A stretch of DNA of 64,000 nucleotides from Actinocorallia sp. API 0066 (GTDB lineage: Bacteria; Actinomycetota; Actinomycetes; Streptosporangiales; Streptosporangiaceae). The notes below the pieces were generated by a model. That model was given only the letters and a program-made list of their open reading frames with translations. It had not been told where the DNA came from and ran no database searches. The position numbers and the translations under genes were made by a program. The stretch covers positions 434,001 through 498,000 of the forward strand of contig NZ_JAJLQY010000004.1 of the NCBI RefSeq assembly GCF_020991275.1. Direction: 5' to 3'. Position 1 is the first letter of the stretch. Each line of letters opens with the position of its first letter. Positions 37,496 to 47,177 of the stretch are shown here, piece by piece.

Positions 37496-38350
37496 GTGCT
37501 CGAACTCGATTCCGTGCCCGAGCTGGAGCGCCCCGTGCTGGTCGCCGCCTTCGAAGGGTGGAACGACGCGGGTGAGGCCGCGAGCGGCGTCATCGCCCAC
37601 CTCGCGCAGAGTTGGGGCGCCCGGCAGATCGCCGAGATCGACCCGGAGGACTACTACGACTTCCAGGTGACCAGGCCCCGGGTCGAGCGCGACGGCGAAC
37701 GCCGCACCATCGTGTGGCCGACCACCCGGATCTTCGTCGCCCGGCTGGAGTCGGGCCGCGATGTCGTGCTGCTGCACGGGATCGAGCCGAACATGCGGTG
37801 GCGCGGCTTCTGCCGTGAGCTCACCGACTACCTCGCCCGGCTCGGCGTGCGCGCCGCGGTGCTGCTCGGCGCGCTGCTCGCCGACGCCCCGCACACCAGG
37901 CCGGTGCCGGTGTCGGGGTCGGGCACCGGGGGCGGCGCCGTGTTCGGCGACGACCTGTCGTTCGAGCCGTCCACCTACGAGGGCCCCACCGGCATCCTCG
38001 GCGTCCTGCAGGACAGGTTGGAGGCCGGCGGCGTCGAGACGGTCGCGCTGTGGGCTCAGGTCCCGCACTACGTGTCCTCGCCGCCCAACCCGAAGGCGAC
38101 GCTGGCGCTGCTGCGCCGCGTCGAGGACATCCTGGACGTCACGGTGCCGCTCGGCGAGCTGCCCGAGCAGTCCCGCGCCTGGGAGGACGGCGTCAACGAG
38201 CTCGCCGAGCAGGACAGCGAGGTCGCCGACTACGTGCGGACCCTGGAGGAGGCCAAGGACGCCACCGAGCTGCCCGAGGCGACGGGCGAGTCCATCGCCC
38301 GCGAGTTCGAGCGGTATCTGCGGCGCCGTGGCATGGAACCTCCCGTCTGA
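37496..38350 (+). CDS. PAC2-family protein
   Basis: 284 aa from the GTG at 37496 (a GTG four codons earlier is possible). The PAC2 fold is clear: LVAAFEGWNDAGEAASGV at the N-terminus and VLLGALLADAPHTRPVPVSG near the middle, with YEGPTGILGVL and ALWAQVPHYVSSPPNPKA later. The family includes proteasome-assembly chaperones in eukaryotes, while the role in actinobacteria is unsettled. Because this genome has a 20S proteasome, a chaperone link is possible but not shown. It stands directly before mshC, as in other actinobacteria. Confidence 0.86.
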   Translation: MLELDSVPELERPVLVAAFEGWNDAGEAASGVIAHLAQSWGARQIAEIDPEDYYDFQVTRPRVERDGERRTIVWPTTRIFVARLESGRDVVLLHGIEPNMRWRGFCRELTDYLARLGVRAAVLLGALLADAPHTRPVPVSGSGTGGGAVFGDDLSFEPSTYEGPTGILGVLQDRLEAGGVETVALWAQVPHYVSSPPNPKATLALLRRVEDILDVTVPLGELPEQSRAWEDGVNELAEQDSEVADYVRTLEEAKDATELPEATGESIAREFERYLRRRGMEPPV

Positions 38351-38372
38351 TCCGCTTCTCCTGACCCACCGG

Positions 38373-38378
38373 TAAGGT
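38373..38378 (+). promoter_or_regulatory. mshC: -10 box TAAGGT of mshC, predicted leaderless start
   Basis: TAAGGT lies 6 bases before the mshC ATG; no ribosome binding site is present. Confidence 0.55.
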
Positions 38379-38384
38379 GGCGTC

Positions 38385-39614
38385 ATGCGTTCCTGGTCAG
38401 CTCCCCGGGTCCCCCGTCTGTCCGATCTGGGCCTGGCCGGTCCAGGTCCGGCCCTTCGCCTGTACGACAGCGCCACCCGCGCGGTGAAGGCGACGGCCCC
38501 CGGGCCGACAGCCCGCATGTACGTGTGCGGCATCACCCCCTACGACGCCACCCACCTCGGGCACGCCAGCACCTATCTGGCGTTCGACCTGGTGAACCGG
38601 GTGTGGCGGGACCTCGGCCACGACGTCCACTACGTGCAGAACGCCACCGACGTGGACGACCCGCTGCTGGAGCGGGCGCGGGCCATCGGGGTGGACTGGC
38701 GCGACCTCGCCGAGCGGGAGATCGAGCTGTTCCGCACCGACATGGAGGCGCTGCGGGTCCTGCCGCCCGACCAGTACGTGGGCGCCGTCGAGGCCATCCC
38801 GATGATCATCGAGATGATCGCCGAGTTGAAGTCCGCCGGGCTCACCTACGAGCTCGACGGCGACCTGTACTTCCCCGTCACGGCCGATCCGCGGTTCGGC
38901 GAGGTGAGCGGGCTCTCGGCGGCCGAGATGCTGCCGCTGTTCGCCGAGCGCGGCGGCGACCCGGCCCGTCCCGGCAAGAAGGATCCGCTGGACGCGCTGC
39001 TGTGGCTGGCGCGGCGGCCCGGCGAGCCCGGCTGGGAGTCGCCGTTCGGGGTGGGGCGGCCCGGCTGGCACATCGAGTGTTCGGCGATCTCGATCCGCCA
39101 CCTCGGCATGGGCTTCGACGTCGAGGGCGGCGGCAGCGACCTGACGTTCCCGCACCACGAGTTCAGCGCGTCGCACGCGCAGGCCGCGACGGGTGAGGCG
39201 CCGCACGCCAAGACGTATGTGCACGCGGGCATGGTCGGCCTGGACGGCGAGAAGATGTCCAAGTCGCGCGGCAACCTGGTGTTCGTGTCGAAGCTCCGCG
39301 CGGCCGGCACCGACCCGATGGCGATCCGCCTCGCCCTGCTCGCCCACCACTACCGCACCGACTGGGAATGGACCGCTCCGCACCTGGACGAGGCCGCCGC
39401 CCGCCTCGCCCGCTGGCGCGCGGCCGTCACCCGCCCCACCGCCCCACCCGCCGCCCCGGTCGCCGCCGAAGTCCGCGCCGCCCTGGCCGCCGACCTCGAC
39501 GCCCCCACCGCCCTGGCCGCCCTCGACCGCTGGTCCACCACCGAAGGCCCCGACCCCTCCTCCCCCACCCAAATCCAGTCCCTCACCGACACCCTCCTCG
39601 GCATCACCCTCTGA
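38385..39614 (+). CDS. mshC: Cysteine-1-D-myo-inosityl 2-amino-2-deoxy-glucopyranoside ligase (mycothiol synthesis)
   Basis: 409 aa, the usual MshC length. It joins cysteine to GlcN-inositol with ATP in mycothiol synthesis. It is built on a cysteinyl-tRNA synthetase core: [16 protein letters not shown] with HLGH at 57-60, KMSKS at 290-294, and zinc ligands C48, C232 (WHIEC) and H257 (FPHHEF). The shorter anticodon-binding end separates it from CysS. Its presence shows that the organism uses mycothiol as its main thiol buffer. It ends in a strong terminator and is probably monocistronic. Confidence 0.96.
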   Translation: MRSWSAPRVPRLSDLGLAGPGPALRLYDSATRAVKATAPGPTARMYVCGITPYDATHLGHASTYLAFDLVNRVWRDLGHDVHYVQNATDVDDPLLERARAIGVDWRDLAEREIELFRTDMEALRVLPPDQYVGAVEAIPMIIEMIAELKSAGLTYELDGDLYFPVTADPRFGEVSGLSAAEMLPLFAERGGDPARPGKKDPLDALLWLARRPGEPGWESPFGVGRPGWHIECSAISIRHLGMGFDVEGGGSDLTFPHHEFSASHAQAATGEAPHAKTYVHAGMVGLDGEKMSKSRGNLVFVSKLRAAGTDPMAIRLALLAHHYRTDWEWTAPHLDEAAARLARWRAAVTRPTAPPAAPVAAEVRAALAADLDAPTALAALDRWSTTEGPDPSSPTQIQSLTDTLLGITL

Positions 39615-39622
39615 CCGCCCCG

Positions 39623-39661
39623 AAAAGGCCCGCCCCTATCTCCTCGGGACGCGGGCCTTTT
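39623..39661 (+). terminator. Strong intrinsic terminator after mshC
   Basis: 11-bp stem AAAAGGCCCGC/GCGGGCCTTTT with a 17-base loop and a T-run. It also fits the convergent glycosyltransferase gene, giving a two-way stop. Confidence 0.85.
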
Positions 39662-39725
39662 TGCGTTTACGACTCCGCTCCGGACCCGCGCCCGGCGGCC
39701 CCGCGTCCCGGCGTCCCGGGGCCGG

Positions 39726-40781
39726 TCAGGGCACGGGGTGTGGCGCGCGGTGCGGCCCGGCCTCGGGCGGGTGCGGGAGGTCCCGGAACTTCCAGGCGCC
39801 GTGCGCGAACCCGACGTTCTCGCACGCCTCCTGCGCCAGCCGCAGGTACGGGTCGGCGAGGGACTCCAGGGGACGGCCGCGCAGCGCGTTGCGCAGGCCG
39901 ACCGGGTAGAGGACCAGCGGCGCCAGCAGGCCCGCGACGGCGGCGGGCGGGAAGGCCACGCCCGCGAGCAGGAGCGCGGCCACGAGGAACGGCCAGGGGA
40001 AGACGGTGGGGCGGACCTCGGGCCACTTGCGGAAGTGCAGGGCGTTGCCGCGCCCGTAGGCGACGCTGTGCCGCAGCAGCGCGCGCGGCGTCGGCTCGTA
40101 GGTGTAGGTGAGGCGGGCGGCCTGCACGCAGCGCATCACGCCGTGCCCGGCCTGCCGCAGCCGCCGGGTCAGGTCCTCCTCCTCACCGCCGAACCTGAAG
40201 CGGGCGTCGAAGCCGCCGACCTCCAGCAGCGCGTCCCTGCGGAACGACATGTTGCTGCCGGTGAGCGCGTACACGTCCTCGACGGGGACGGGACGGCGGA
40301 CCGTCCACTGGCGGCGCAGGTACAGGTAGAGGCGGTAGGGCAGGCCGTGGCCGCGCGTCAGGGCGAGCTCCTGCGGCTGGTGCCGGTTGTTGCGCGCGAC
40401 GAACCTGGCGAGGAAGCCGCGGCCGCCCTCGGGCTCGACGGGGCCGCCGACCCCGGTGACGCCGGGCTCGTACCCGGCGAGCAGCGCCGCGGCCCAGGTG
40501 AGCGGCGGGGCGCAGTCGTCGTCGAGGAACGCGACGACGGGCGCGGTCGCCGCCCGCGCGCCGGAGTTGCGGGCGGCCGACACCCCCTGGTTGCGTTCGT
40601 GTACGACGACCCGGGCGCCGCGTGCTCGGGCGACGTCGGCGGTGCGGTCGGTCGATCCGTCGTCGACGACGACGATTTCGAGGGCTGACCCGAGGGTCTG
40701 GGCGGCGAGGGCATCAAGGGCACGGCCGATCCGGGCCTCTCCGTTCAAGGAGCTGATGACCGCGGTGATCTGTGCGGACAT
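39726..40781 (-). CDS. Glycosyltransferase, family 2 (membrane-associated C-terminus)
   Basis: 351 aa. GT-A fold with ITAVISSLNGE and VVDDGSTDRT at the N-terminus and DDD metal site in VAFLDDDCAP; acceptor-side motif GGFDARFRFGGEEEDLTRR. Hydrophobic helices near residues 265-300 anchor it to the membrane. It shares long identical stretches with the gene at 44219-45259 (SVAYGRGNAL, FRKWP, QEACEN). It adds a sugar to a polysaccharide precursor; donor and acceptor are unknown. It is transcribed away from the rest of the island, so it may be an outlying member or a separate unit. Confidence 0.88.
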   Translation of the reverse strand: MSAQITAVISSLNGEARIGRALDALAAQTLGSALEIVVVDDGSTDRTADVARARGARVVVHERNQGVSAARNSGARAATAPVVAFLDDDCAPPLTWAAALLAGYEPGVTGVGGPVEPEGGRGFLARFVARNNRHQPQELALTRGHGLPYRLYLYLRRQWTVRRPVPVEDVYALTGSNMSFRRDALLEVGGFDARFRFGGEEEDLTRRLRQAGHGVMRCVQAARLTYTYEPTPRALLRHSVAYGRGNALHFRKWPEVRPTVFPWPFLVAALLLAGVAFPPAAVAGLLAPLVLYPVGLRNALRGRPLESLADPYLRLAQEACENVGFAHGAWKFRDLPHPPEAGPHRAPHPVP

Positions 40782-40959
40782 GAGGGCGAATCCTACTTGG
40801 CTACCGCCGTTTGGCGGACATGTCCTATGTCACCCCTGTATCGCGGCCATTTCTAGCTGATTTGACACAAACAGATGTTTCGTAACATAAGCCAAATTGG
40901 TCACGTTCATAGGGTACGCTCCCGGCTGTTTCGCGATCGCCAACGCAGTAGGAGTCACC
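40782..40959. promoter_or_regulatory. Divergent promoter region of the polysaccharide island
   Basis: AT-rich for this genome. Contains TTGACA (40862-40867) and TAACAT (40883-40888), spaced 15 bases on the plus strand, and a later TAGGGT (40910s). It drives the first GH16 gene and perhaps, in the other direction, the GT2 gene. Confidence 0.4.
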
Positions 40960-41787
40960 GTGGCAGGCCGTCGGCCCCCCTCTTTCGTCCGCGCCGTCCG
41001 CGCCCTCGTGGCGCTCGTCTCCGCCGGTGCGCTGGCCGCCTCCCTGGGCGCCGCGCCCGCCCAGGCCAAGGCGCCGAAGCCGAAGTGGAAGATCAGTTGG
41101 CGGGCGGAGTTCACCGGCACGGGCGTGCCCAACCCGAAGATCTGGAACGCCCACAACGGCAACGGGATCAACGGGTACGGCCACCAGGCCCTGCAGTACT
41201 ACGACCCGGCCAACGCGCGCCTCAACGGCAAGGGCCAGCTCGTGCTGACCGCCGAGAAGAAGCGCAACGGCCAGACCTGCTGGAACGGGCCCTGCCAGTA
41301 CACCTCGGGCCGCGTCGACACCCGCGACAAGTTCGCGCACGGCTACGGCAGGTTCGTCGCCCGCATCAAGATCCCGACCGGCGTCGGCCTGTGGCCCGCG
41401 TTCTGGATGCAGACCGTGGAGAAGAAGCCCTCCCGGTACGCCGAGATCGACGTCGTGGAGACCATCGGCAACGAGCCCAACCGCGTCCAGGGCTTCGCGC
41501 ACACCGCCAAGGGCAAGGTCGCCACCGCCTCCAAGCTGCTCAACAAGCCGCTCAGCGCCGGGTACCACACCTACGCCGTGGAGTGGACGAGCACGGGCAT
41601 CGTCTGGAAGGTCGACGGCAAGCGGTACGGCTACCTCAAGAAGTACAAGAACTGGCCGTTCGACACGAGGATGTTCATGATCCTCAACCTGCAGGTCGGC
41701 GGCGAGTGGCCCGGCCCGCCGAACGCCCAGACGAAGTTCCCCAAGCGGATGACCGTCGACTGGATTCGCATTTACAAGCGCGCTTAA
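40960..41787 (+). CDS. Secreted glycoside hydrolase, family 16
   Basis: 275 aa from the GTG at 40960, with TAGGAG 5 bases upstream. Sec signal peptide (RR near the start, hydrophobic core, cleavage after AQA near residue 36). The GH16 domain holds catalytic EIDVVE at 162-167, with nucleophile and acid/base Glu, and a CWNGPC disulfide (107-112). It cleaves internal beta-1,3 or beta-1,4 bonds or transfers glycan chains outside the cell. A near twin lies at 49401-50306, and both flank the glycosyltransferase genes, so they probably act on the polysaccharide made here. Confidence 0.93.
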   Translation: MAGRRPPSFVRAVRALVALVSAGALAASLGAAPAQAKAPKPKWKISWRAEFTGTGVPNPKIWNAHNGNGINGYGHQALQYYDPANARLNGKGQLVLTAEKKRNGQTCWNGPCQYTSGRVDTRDKFAHGYGRFVARIKIPTGVGLWPAFWMQTVEKKPSRYAEIDVVETIGNEPNRVQGFAHTAKGKVATASKLLNKPLSAGYHTYAVEWTSTGIVWKVDGKRYGYLKKYKNWPFDTRMFMILNLQVGGEWPGPPNAQTKFPKRMTVDWIRIYKRA

Positions 41788-41863
41788 TGCAAGAAGATCA
41801 CGTTATGTAGCGTTTCGGAAGCCAGTCGTGACAGCGACCTTTCCCAAGTTGTCAAATCTTCAA

Positions 41864-41887
41864 GGGCCGTGATATCCCTTGCGGCCC
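41864..41887 (+). terminator. Weak hairpin after the first GH16 gene
   Basis: 6-bp stem GGGCCG/CGGCCC with a 12-base loop, about 75 bases past the stop; no T-tract. The same 41788-41971 gap must also hold any promoter for the glycosyltransferase run. Confidence 0.3.
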
Positions 41888-41971
41888 GTCACATTCGCAC
41901 CGTTTTGCCCAATAAACGCATGGGCTTCCCCTCATGACGCCACAAGCGTCCCCCCGACCCCCCGCCTCTTG

Positions 41972-43120
41972 ATGCCTTCTTCACAGACACCCGTCCGCCG
42001 TCCCGTCATCGCCCTCGTCACCGACGCGGTACACCCCTACAGCAGGGGTGGCCGCGAGGTCCGCTACCACGAACTCGGCCGACTGCTGAGCGAGCACGCC
42101 GACATCCACGTCTACACCATGCGGTGGTGGGACGGACCGCGCACCCGTCGCGAGGACCACCTCACCCTCCACGCCGTGTGCCGCCGGATGCCCTTCTACC
42201 GGGGCACCCGCAGGTCCGTCACCCAGGCCGTCGTGTTCGCCCTCGGCTGCCTGCGCCTGCTGTTCCGCCGCTTCGACGCGCTCAGCGTCGACCACATCCC
42301 CCAGTTCCAGCTCTTCACGCTCCGGATCGTCGCCACACTCCGCCGCAAACCGCTCGTCGCCACCTGGCACGAGGTGTGGGGCCCCGAGTACTGGCGCGAC
42401 TACATGGGCGGGCTCTCGGGCAGGTTCGCCTGGTTCGTCGAACGCCTGTCCATGCGGGTGCCCGACCACATCATCGCCGCGTCCGAACAGACCGCCGCGC
42501 GCATCCACGAACTCGTCGGCGACCACGGCCAGGTCACCGTCGCGCCCAACGGCATCGACCTCGCCGCCGTCGCGGTGGCGCCGCCCGCCCCCGAGACGAC
42601 CGACTTCGCCGTCGTCAGCCGCCTCATGCAGCACAAGCGCCTCGACATGCTGCTCCAGGCGATCGCCCTGCTGCACAGCCGCGGCCACCGGGTCACCTGC
42701 CGGATCATCGGCGACGGGCCGGAACGGCGCGCGCTCGCCGCCATGGCCGCCGAACTCGGCGTCGCGCACGCCGTCGAGTTCCGACACGACGTCACCGAGC
42801 AGAAGGACCTGTACTCGCTGCTCAAGGCCGGGCGGGTCTTCCCCTTCCCGTCCAACCGCGAGGGCTTCGGCATCGCGGTGCTGGAGGCGCTCGCCTGCGG
42901 CCTGCCGGTCGTCACGACAACGGCGCCCGACAACCTCGCGGTCCACCTGGTAGCACGCTCCAGAGACGGCATCGTGTGCGCGCACGAGACCGAGGCGCTC
43001 GCCGAGGCGCTGCTCACCGCGCTGCGCGAACGCCGGGACGACGGCTGGATCGAACCGTGGCTCGGCGAGTACACCTGGGAGGCGGTCGCCGACCAGGTCG
43101 GTAAGGTCCTGCTCACGTGA
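41972..43120 (+). CDS. Glycosyltransferase, family 4
   Basis: 382 aa from the ATG at 41972; the upstream open frame is not family-like and there is no strong ribosome binding site. GT-B fold with VTDAVHPYSRGGREVRYHEL at the N-terminus (nucleotide-sugar glycine loop GGRE) and the C-terminal EGFGIAVLEALACGLPVVTT with the conserved ExxxxxxxE. It begins the run of overlapping glycosyltransferases. Confidence 0.9.
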   Translation: MPSSQTPVRRPVIALVTDAVHPYSRGGREVRYHELGRLLSEHADIHVYTMRWWDGPRTRREDHLTLHAVCRRMPFYRGTRRSVTQAVVFALGCLRLLFRRFDALSVDHIPQFQLFTLRIVATLRRKPLVATWHEVWGPEYWRDYMGGLSGRFAWFVERLSMRVPDHIIAASEQTAARIHELVGDHGQVTVAPNGIDLAAVAVAPPAPETTDFAVVSRLMQHKRLDMLLQAIALLHSRGHRVTCRIIGDGPERRALAAMAAELGVAHAVEFRHDVTEQKDLYSLLKAGRVFPFPSNREGFGIAVLEALACGLPVVTTTAPDNLAVHLVARSRDGIVCAHETEALAEALLTALRERRDDGWIEPWLGEYTWEAVADQVGKVLLT

Positions 43121-44229
43121 GAGTCCTCTTCGTCAGCCCGTACCCGCCCGCCAAGGACGGCATCGGCACGTACACGCGGGTGGTCGGCGGATCCCTGACG
43201 GCGGCCGGCCACACCTTCGCCGTCGCGGTCCCCCGGCCGCTGGAGGGCGCGCCGCCCGAGGTCATCGGCCATCTCGGCGACCTCGACGCGCTCACCACGG
43301 CGATCGCCCGGTTCGCGCCGGACGTCGTGCACGTCCAGTTCGCGGTGCCCGCGTTCGGCACCCGCAGCCGCGCGGTGCGGCGACTGCTGAACCGGCTCGG
43401 CGGGTCCGTGCCCGTCGTCGCGACCATGCACGAGGTCACCAGGGACACCGAGCTGCTGCGCGGTCCGGGACGGGCGCTGTACCGGTCGGTCGTGGCGCGG
43501 GCGTCCCGGGTCACCGCGCACACCGGCGCCGCCGTGGCGCTGCTGGCGCGGCTCGGGGCGCGGGAGCCGGTCCTGCTGCCGCACTTCGCCGCCCCGCCGC
43601 CGCCCGCCGCGCGCAAGCCCTCGGAGGTGCGTGCCGAGCACGGCCTGGACGGGGCGCGGCTGCTGCTGATGTTCGGGTTCATCCACTACCACAAGGGCCT
43701 GGACGACCTGGTGCGGGCGCTCGCGCTCCTGGCCGAGGCCGATCCGGCGCTGGCCGCCGAGGTCAGGCTCGTCGTCGCCGGGTCGGTGCGCCGCCGCAGC
43801 GGGCTGTTCCGGATCATGGAGGCCGTCGACCACGCGCACCACGCGCGGGCGCGGCGGCTCGCGCGGCGGCTCGGCGTGGCCGACCAGATCACCTCGACCG
43901 CGTTCGTGCCCGACGGGGACATCGCCGCCTGGTTCGGCGCCGCCGAGGCCGTCGTCCTGCCTTACCGCAGAGCCGAGCAGAGCGGTGTGGCGAACCTCGC
44001 GCTCGCCTACGGCACGCCCGTGCTCGGCACCGACGCGGGCGGCCTCGCCGAGCTGCTCGCCGGTTCGCCGTGGACGGTGCCGCCCGCCCGGCCCGACCTG
44101 CTCGCGGCGATGCTCGCGCGGTTCCTGCGGACCGGCCCGCACACCGTCCCCGCGCGGCCCGGCACCGGCCTCGACGAGGTCACCGGCGCTCTGGTCGCGC
44201 TGTACCGGAGCGTCACCGATGGCCGCTGA
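43117..44229 (+). CDS. Glycosyltransferase, family 4
   Basis: 370 aa, GTG start overlapping the previous stop by 4 bases. GT-B fold: MRVLFVSPYPPAKDGIGTYT at the N-terminus, VVHVQFAVPAFG, FIHYHKGLDDLVRA and VLPYRRAEQSGVANLALAYG with the sugar-nucleotide Glu. It is likely to add one residue of the repeat unit. Confidence 0.9.
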   Translation: MRVLFVSPYPPAKDGIGTYTRVVGGSLTAAGHTFAVAVPRPLEGAPPEVIGHLGDLDALTTAIARFAPDVVHVQFAVPAFGTRSRAVRRLLNRLGGSVPVVATMHEVTRDTELLRGPGRALYRSVVARASRVTAHTGAAVALLARLGAREPVLLPHFAAPPPPAARKPSEVRAEHGLDGARLLLMFGFIHYHKGLDDLVRALALLAEADPALAAEVRLVVAGSVRRRSGLFRIMEAVDHAHHARARRLARRLGVADQITSTAFVPDGDIAAWFGAAEAVVLPYRRAEQSGVANLALAYGTPVLGTDAGGLAELLAGSPWTVPPARPDLLAAMLARFLRTGPHTVPARPGTGLDEVTGALVALYRSVTDGR

Positions 44230-45259
44230 GCTGACGGTCGTGCTGTGCACGCTGAACGGACGCGACCGGATCGGGCCGACGCTCGACGCGCTGGAGCGGC
44301 AGACCGCGCGGGACCGGATGACCGTGCTCGTCGTCGACGACGGGTCCAGTGACGGCGGCGGCGACCACGCGGCGGCGCGCGGCCACACCGTCGTCCGGCA
44401 CCCGGAGAACCGCGGCCTGTCGGCGGCCCGCAACACCGGCGTCCGCGCCGCCCGCACCCCGCTCGTCGCGTTCCTCGACGACGACTGCGTGCCCGCCGAC
44501 GACTGGGCCGAACTCCTGCTCGGCGCGCGCGGCGACGGCGTCATCGGGGTGAGCGGGCCGGTCGTGCCGGTCGTCGGCGGCAGCGGGTACCTGTCGCGGT
44601 ACGTCGCCCGCAACAACCGGCATCTGCCGCTGGAGCTGGAGCTGACCGTCAGCCAGGCCCCGCACTACCGGCTGTGGCTGTACCTGCGGCGGCTGTGGCG
44701 GCGGTCGTGCCCGGCCGAGGGGCGGCGCGACATCTACTGCCCGACCGGCGGGAACATGGCGTTCGAGCGGGCGGCGCTGGACGCCGTCGGCGGGTTCGAC
44801 GAGCGGTTCAGGTTCGGGTCCGAGGAGGAGGACATGGTCCGGCGGATGCGCCGCGACCACCCGGGCCGCATCGTGTTCCTGCCGGAGGCCGCCGTCACGC
44901 ACGCGTTCGCGCCGACGTGGCGGTCGCTGCTGCGCCGCAGCGTCGCCTACGGGCGCGGCAACGCCCTCCAGTTCCGCAAGTGGCCGTCGGTCAACCCGAC
45001 GCTGTTCCCCTGGCCGTTCGGCGTCGCGCTGCCGCTGCTCGCCGCGCCGTGGTGGCCGCCGCTGCTGGCGGTGGCGCTCCTCGCGCCGCTCGCGCTGTAC
45101 CCGGCGGGGGTGCGGGGCGCGCTCGCGTTGCGGCGTCCCGAGCCGCTCGCCGACGCCTACGTCCAGCTCCTCCAGGAGGCGTGCGAGAACCACGGCTTCG
45201 TCACCGGCGCGCACCGCTTCCGCAGGATCAGGCCCGAGCCGAAGGAGGCAGCCCGATGA
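44219..45259 (+). CDS. Glycosyltransferase, family 2
   Basis: 346 aa from the ATG at 44219, overlapping the previous stop by 11 bases. GT-A domain with VVLCTLNGRDRIG, VVDDGSSDGG and DDD in LVAFLDDDCVP, then GGFDERFRFGSEEEDMVRR. C-terminal membrane segment. It is a close paralogue of the divergent GT2 gene at 39726-40781. Confidence 0.9.
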   Translation: MAAELTVVLCTLNGRDRIGPTLDALERQTARDRMTVLVVDDGSSDGGGDHAAARGHTVVRHPENRGLSAARNTGVRAARTPLVAFLDDDCVPADDWAELLLGARGDGVIGVSGPVVPVVGGSGYLSRYVARNNRHLPLELELTVSQAPHYRLWLYLRRLWRRSCPAEGRRDIYCPTGGNMAFERAALDAVGGFDERFRFGSEEEDMVRRMRRDHPGRIVFLPEAAVTHAFAPTWRSLLRRSVAYGRGNALQFRKWPSVNPTLFPWPFGVALPLLAAPWWPPLLAVALLAPLALYPAGVRGALALRRPEPLADAYVQLLQEACENHGFVTGAHRFRRIRPEPKEAAR

Positions 45260-46128
45260 TCTCGGTCGTCGTCATCAGCAAGGACGAGCGGGCGCTCGAC
45301 GCCACGCTCACCGCGGTCGCGGCCCAGCTCGCCGAGCTCGGCACGCCGGGCGAACTCGTCGTCGTGGACGCCTCCGCGGGACGGCTCGCCGACATCGCCG
45401 CCCGGCACCCCGGCGTCCGGTGGCTCGACTTCACCCGGCCCGCGGGGGTGCGGGTGTCGATCCCGCACCAGCGGAACGCCGGCGTGCGGGCCGCGCGCGG
45501 CGACGTCGTGGTGTTCACCGACGCGGGCTGCCTGCCCGCCGACAAGTGGCTGGCCCGGCTCGTCGAACCCGTCCTGGACGGCGCGGAGGCGGTGACGGCG
45601 GGTGTCGCCACCGGCGGCCTGTACGAGCGCGACGTGCTGCGCAGGCCCGACTACCTCGACGAGTGCCCGACGATCAACCTGGCGTTCACCCGCGCCGCGT
45701 TCGACGCCGTCGGCGGGTTCGACGAGCGGTTCGAGTACGGCTCGGACGTCGACTTCTCCTGGCGGCTCATCGACGCCGGGCACCGGATCAGGAGCGTGCC
45801 CGACGCCGTCGTCACACACGACTGGGGCGACGGGCGCAGGCAGCTCAAGCGGTCGTTCGCCTACGGCAAGGCCCGCTCCCGGCTGTACCGCAAGCACAGG
45901 GCGCGGCGCGGAAGGCTGCTGACGGCCGAGCCGATGGTCGTGGTCTACCCGGTGTTCCTGCTCGGCCTGCCCGTGCTGCTGCTCGCCCCCTGGCTGCCGT
46001 GGGTGCTGGCGTACCCGCTGCTGCTGGCCGTCCCGGCGTGGCGGGCGCGCGGCAACGGCCCGGCCCGCGTCGTCGTCGACCATCTCGCCTACGGGGCGGG
46101 GGTCCTAGCCGACCTGGCGGGCCGGTGA
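45256..46128 (+). CDS. Glycosyltransferase, family 2
   Basis: 290 aa; ATGA overlap with the previous gene and GAAGGAGG upstream. GT-A domain with VVVISKDERALDATL, VVVDASAGRL, a DAG metal site in VFTDAGCLPADKW and GGFDERFEYGSDVDFSWRL. Three hydrophobic segments fill residues about 225-285. Confidence 0.88.
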   Translation: MISVVVISKDERALDATLTAVAAQLAELGTPGELVVVDASAGRLADIAARHPGVRWLDFTRPAGVRVSIPHQRNAGVRAARGDVVVFTDAGCLPADKWLARLVEPVLDGAEAVTAGVATGGLYERDVLRRPDYLDECPTINLAFTRAAFDAVGGFDERFEYGSDVDFSWRLIDAGHRIRSVPDAVVTHDWGDGRRQLKRSFAYGKARSRLYRKHRARRGRLLTAEPMVVVYPVFLLGLPVLLLAPWLPWVLAYPLLLAVPAWRARGNGPARVVVDHLAYGAGVLADLAGR

Positions 46129-47177
46129 GGGTCCTCGCGCTGCCCAGGGACGCCAACCCCTACCAGGAGCTGCTGTACCGGGAGATGCGCCGGGAGGGGG
46201 TGCCGGTCGGGTACCTCGCCGACGCCACGCCGTCGCGGACCCTGAACCTGCTGCTGCTGCCGCTGGAACTGGTGTGGGCGCGGCTGCGCGGCGGCGCCGT
46301 CGTGCACCTGCACTGGGTGTTCGGGTTCGGGCTGCCGGGCGGGCGGCGCACCCGGTGGCTGGCGCGCCGCTGGTACGGGCTGTTCCTCCGGCTCGTCGGG
46401 CTGCTGCGGCTGCCGCTGGTGTGGACCGCGCACAACGCGCTGCCGCACGACCCGGTGTTCGCCGACGACCTCGCCGCGCGCCGTGCCCTCGTCCGGCGTG
46501 CCGCGCTCGTCGTCGCGCACGACGAGGCGGCCCTGGGGCGGCTGGCCGAGCTGGGCCTGGCGCCGCGCCGGTCCGTGGTGATCCCGCACGGCTCCTACCC
46601 GGCTCCGCCGGTGCCGCCGCCTCCCGCCGGGCCCGGCCGGACGTTCCTGTTCCTCGGCCGGGTCACGCCCTACAAGGGCGTCCCGGAGCTGCTCGCGGCG
46701 TTCGCGCCGCTGGAGGGCGGGCACCGGCTCGTCGTCGCCGGGTCCTGCCCGGACGCCGCGCTCGCCGCCCGGCTGCGGGGGGCCGCCTCCGCCGGGGTGG
46801 AGCTGGACCTGAGGCACGTGCCGGAGGAGGAGCTGGCCGGGCTGTTCGCCGCCGCCGACGCCGTCGTCCTGCCGTTCCGCGCCATCACCACCAGCGGCAG
46901 CGCCCTCCTGGCGCTCAGCCACGGCCGCCCGCTCGTGCTGCCCGACCTGCCCGCGCTCGCCGGGCTGCCGGGGACCGTCCGCTACGACGGGAGCGTGCCC
47001 GGCCTGGCCCGGGCGCTCGCGGACGTCGCCGCGCTCGACGCCGCGGCGCTGCGCGGCCTGTCGGACCGGGCGCTCGCCTACGCCGCGTCGGTGTCCTGGC
47101 CCGTCATCGCGGCCGAGACCACCGCCGCCTTCCGCGCCCTGCGAGCCGGGCGCGCCGTCCACGGGGGAACCACCTGA
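46125..47177 (+). CDS. Glycosyltransferase, family 4
   Basis: 350 aa, GTG start in a GTGA overlap. Short N-terminal GT-B half (VLALPRDANPYQELL and VVHLHWVFGF) and a C-terminal half with FLFLGRVTPYKGVPELLAAF and VVLPFRAITTSGSALLALSHG, where the sugar-nucleotide site lies. The ExxxxxxxE motif is weak (no Glu at the first position of ITTSGSALLA), so it is a divergent GT4 member. Confidence 0.85.
   Translation: MRVLALPRDANPYQELLYREMRREGVPVGYLADATPSRTLNLLLLPLELVWARLRGGAVVHLHWVFGFGLPGGRRTRWLARRWYGLFLRLVGLLRLPLVWTAHNALPHDPVFADDLAARRALVRRAALVVAHDEAALGRLAELGLAPRRSVVIPHGSYPAPPVPPPPAGPGRTFLFLGRVTPYKGVPELLAAFAPLEGGHRLVVAGSCPDAALAARLRGAASAGVELDLRHVPEEELAGLFAAADAVVLPFRAITTSGSALLALSHGRPLVLPDLPALAGLPGTVRYDGSVPGLARALADVAALDAAALRGLSDRALAYAASVSWPVIAAETTAAFRALRAGRAVHGGTT

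Noticed and set aside
41788-41971. An N-terminal extension of the GT4 protein
   Set aside because: The upstream codons are not GT4-like and lie in a non-coding gap; the ATG at 41972 is a better start.
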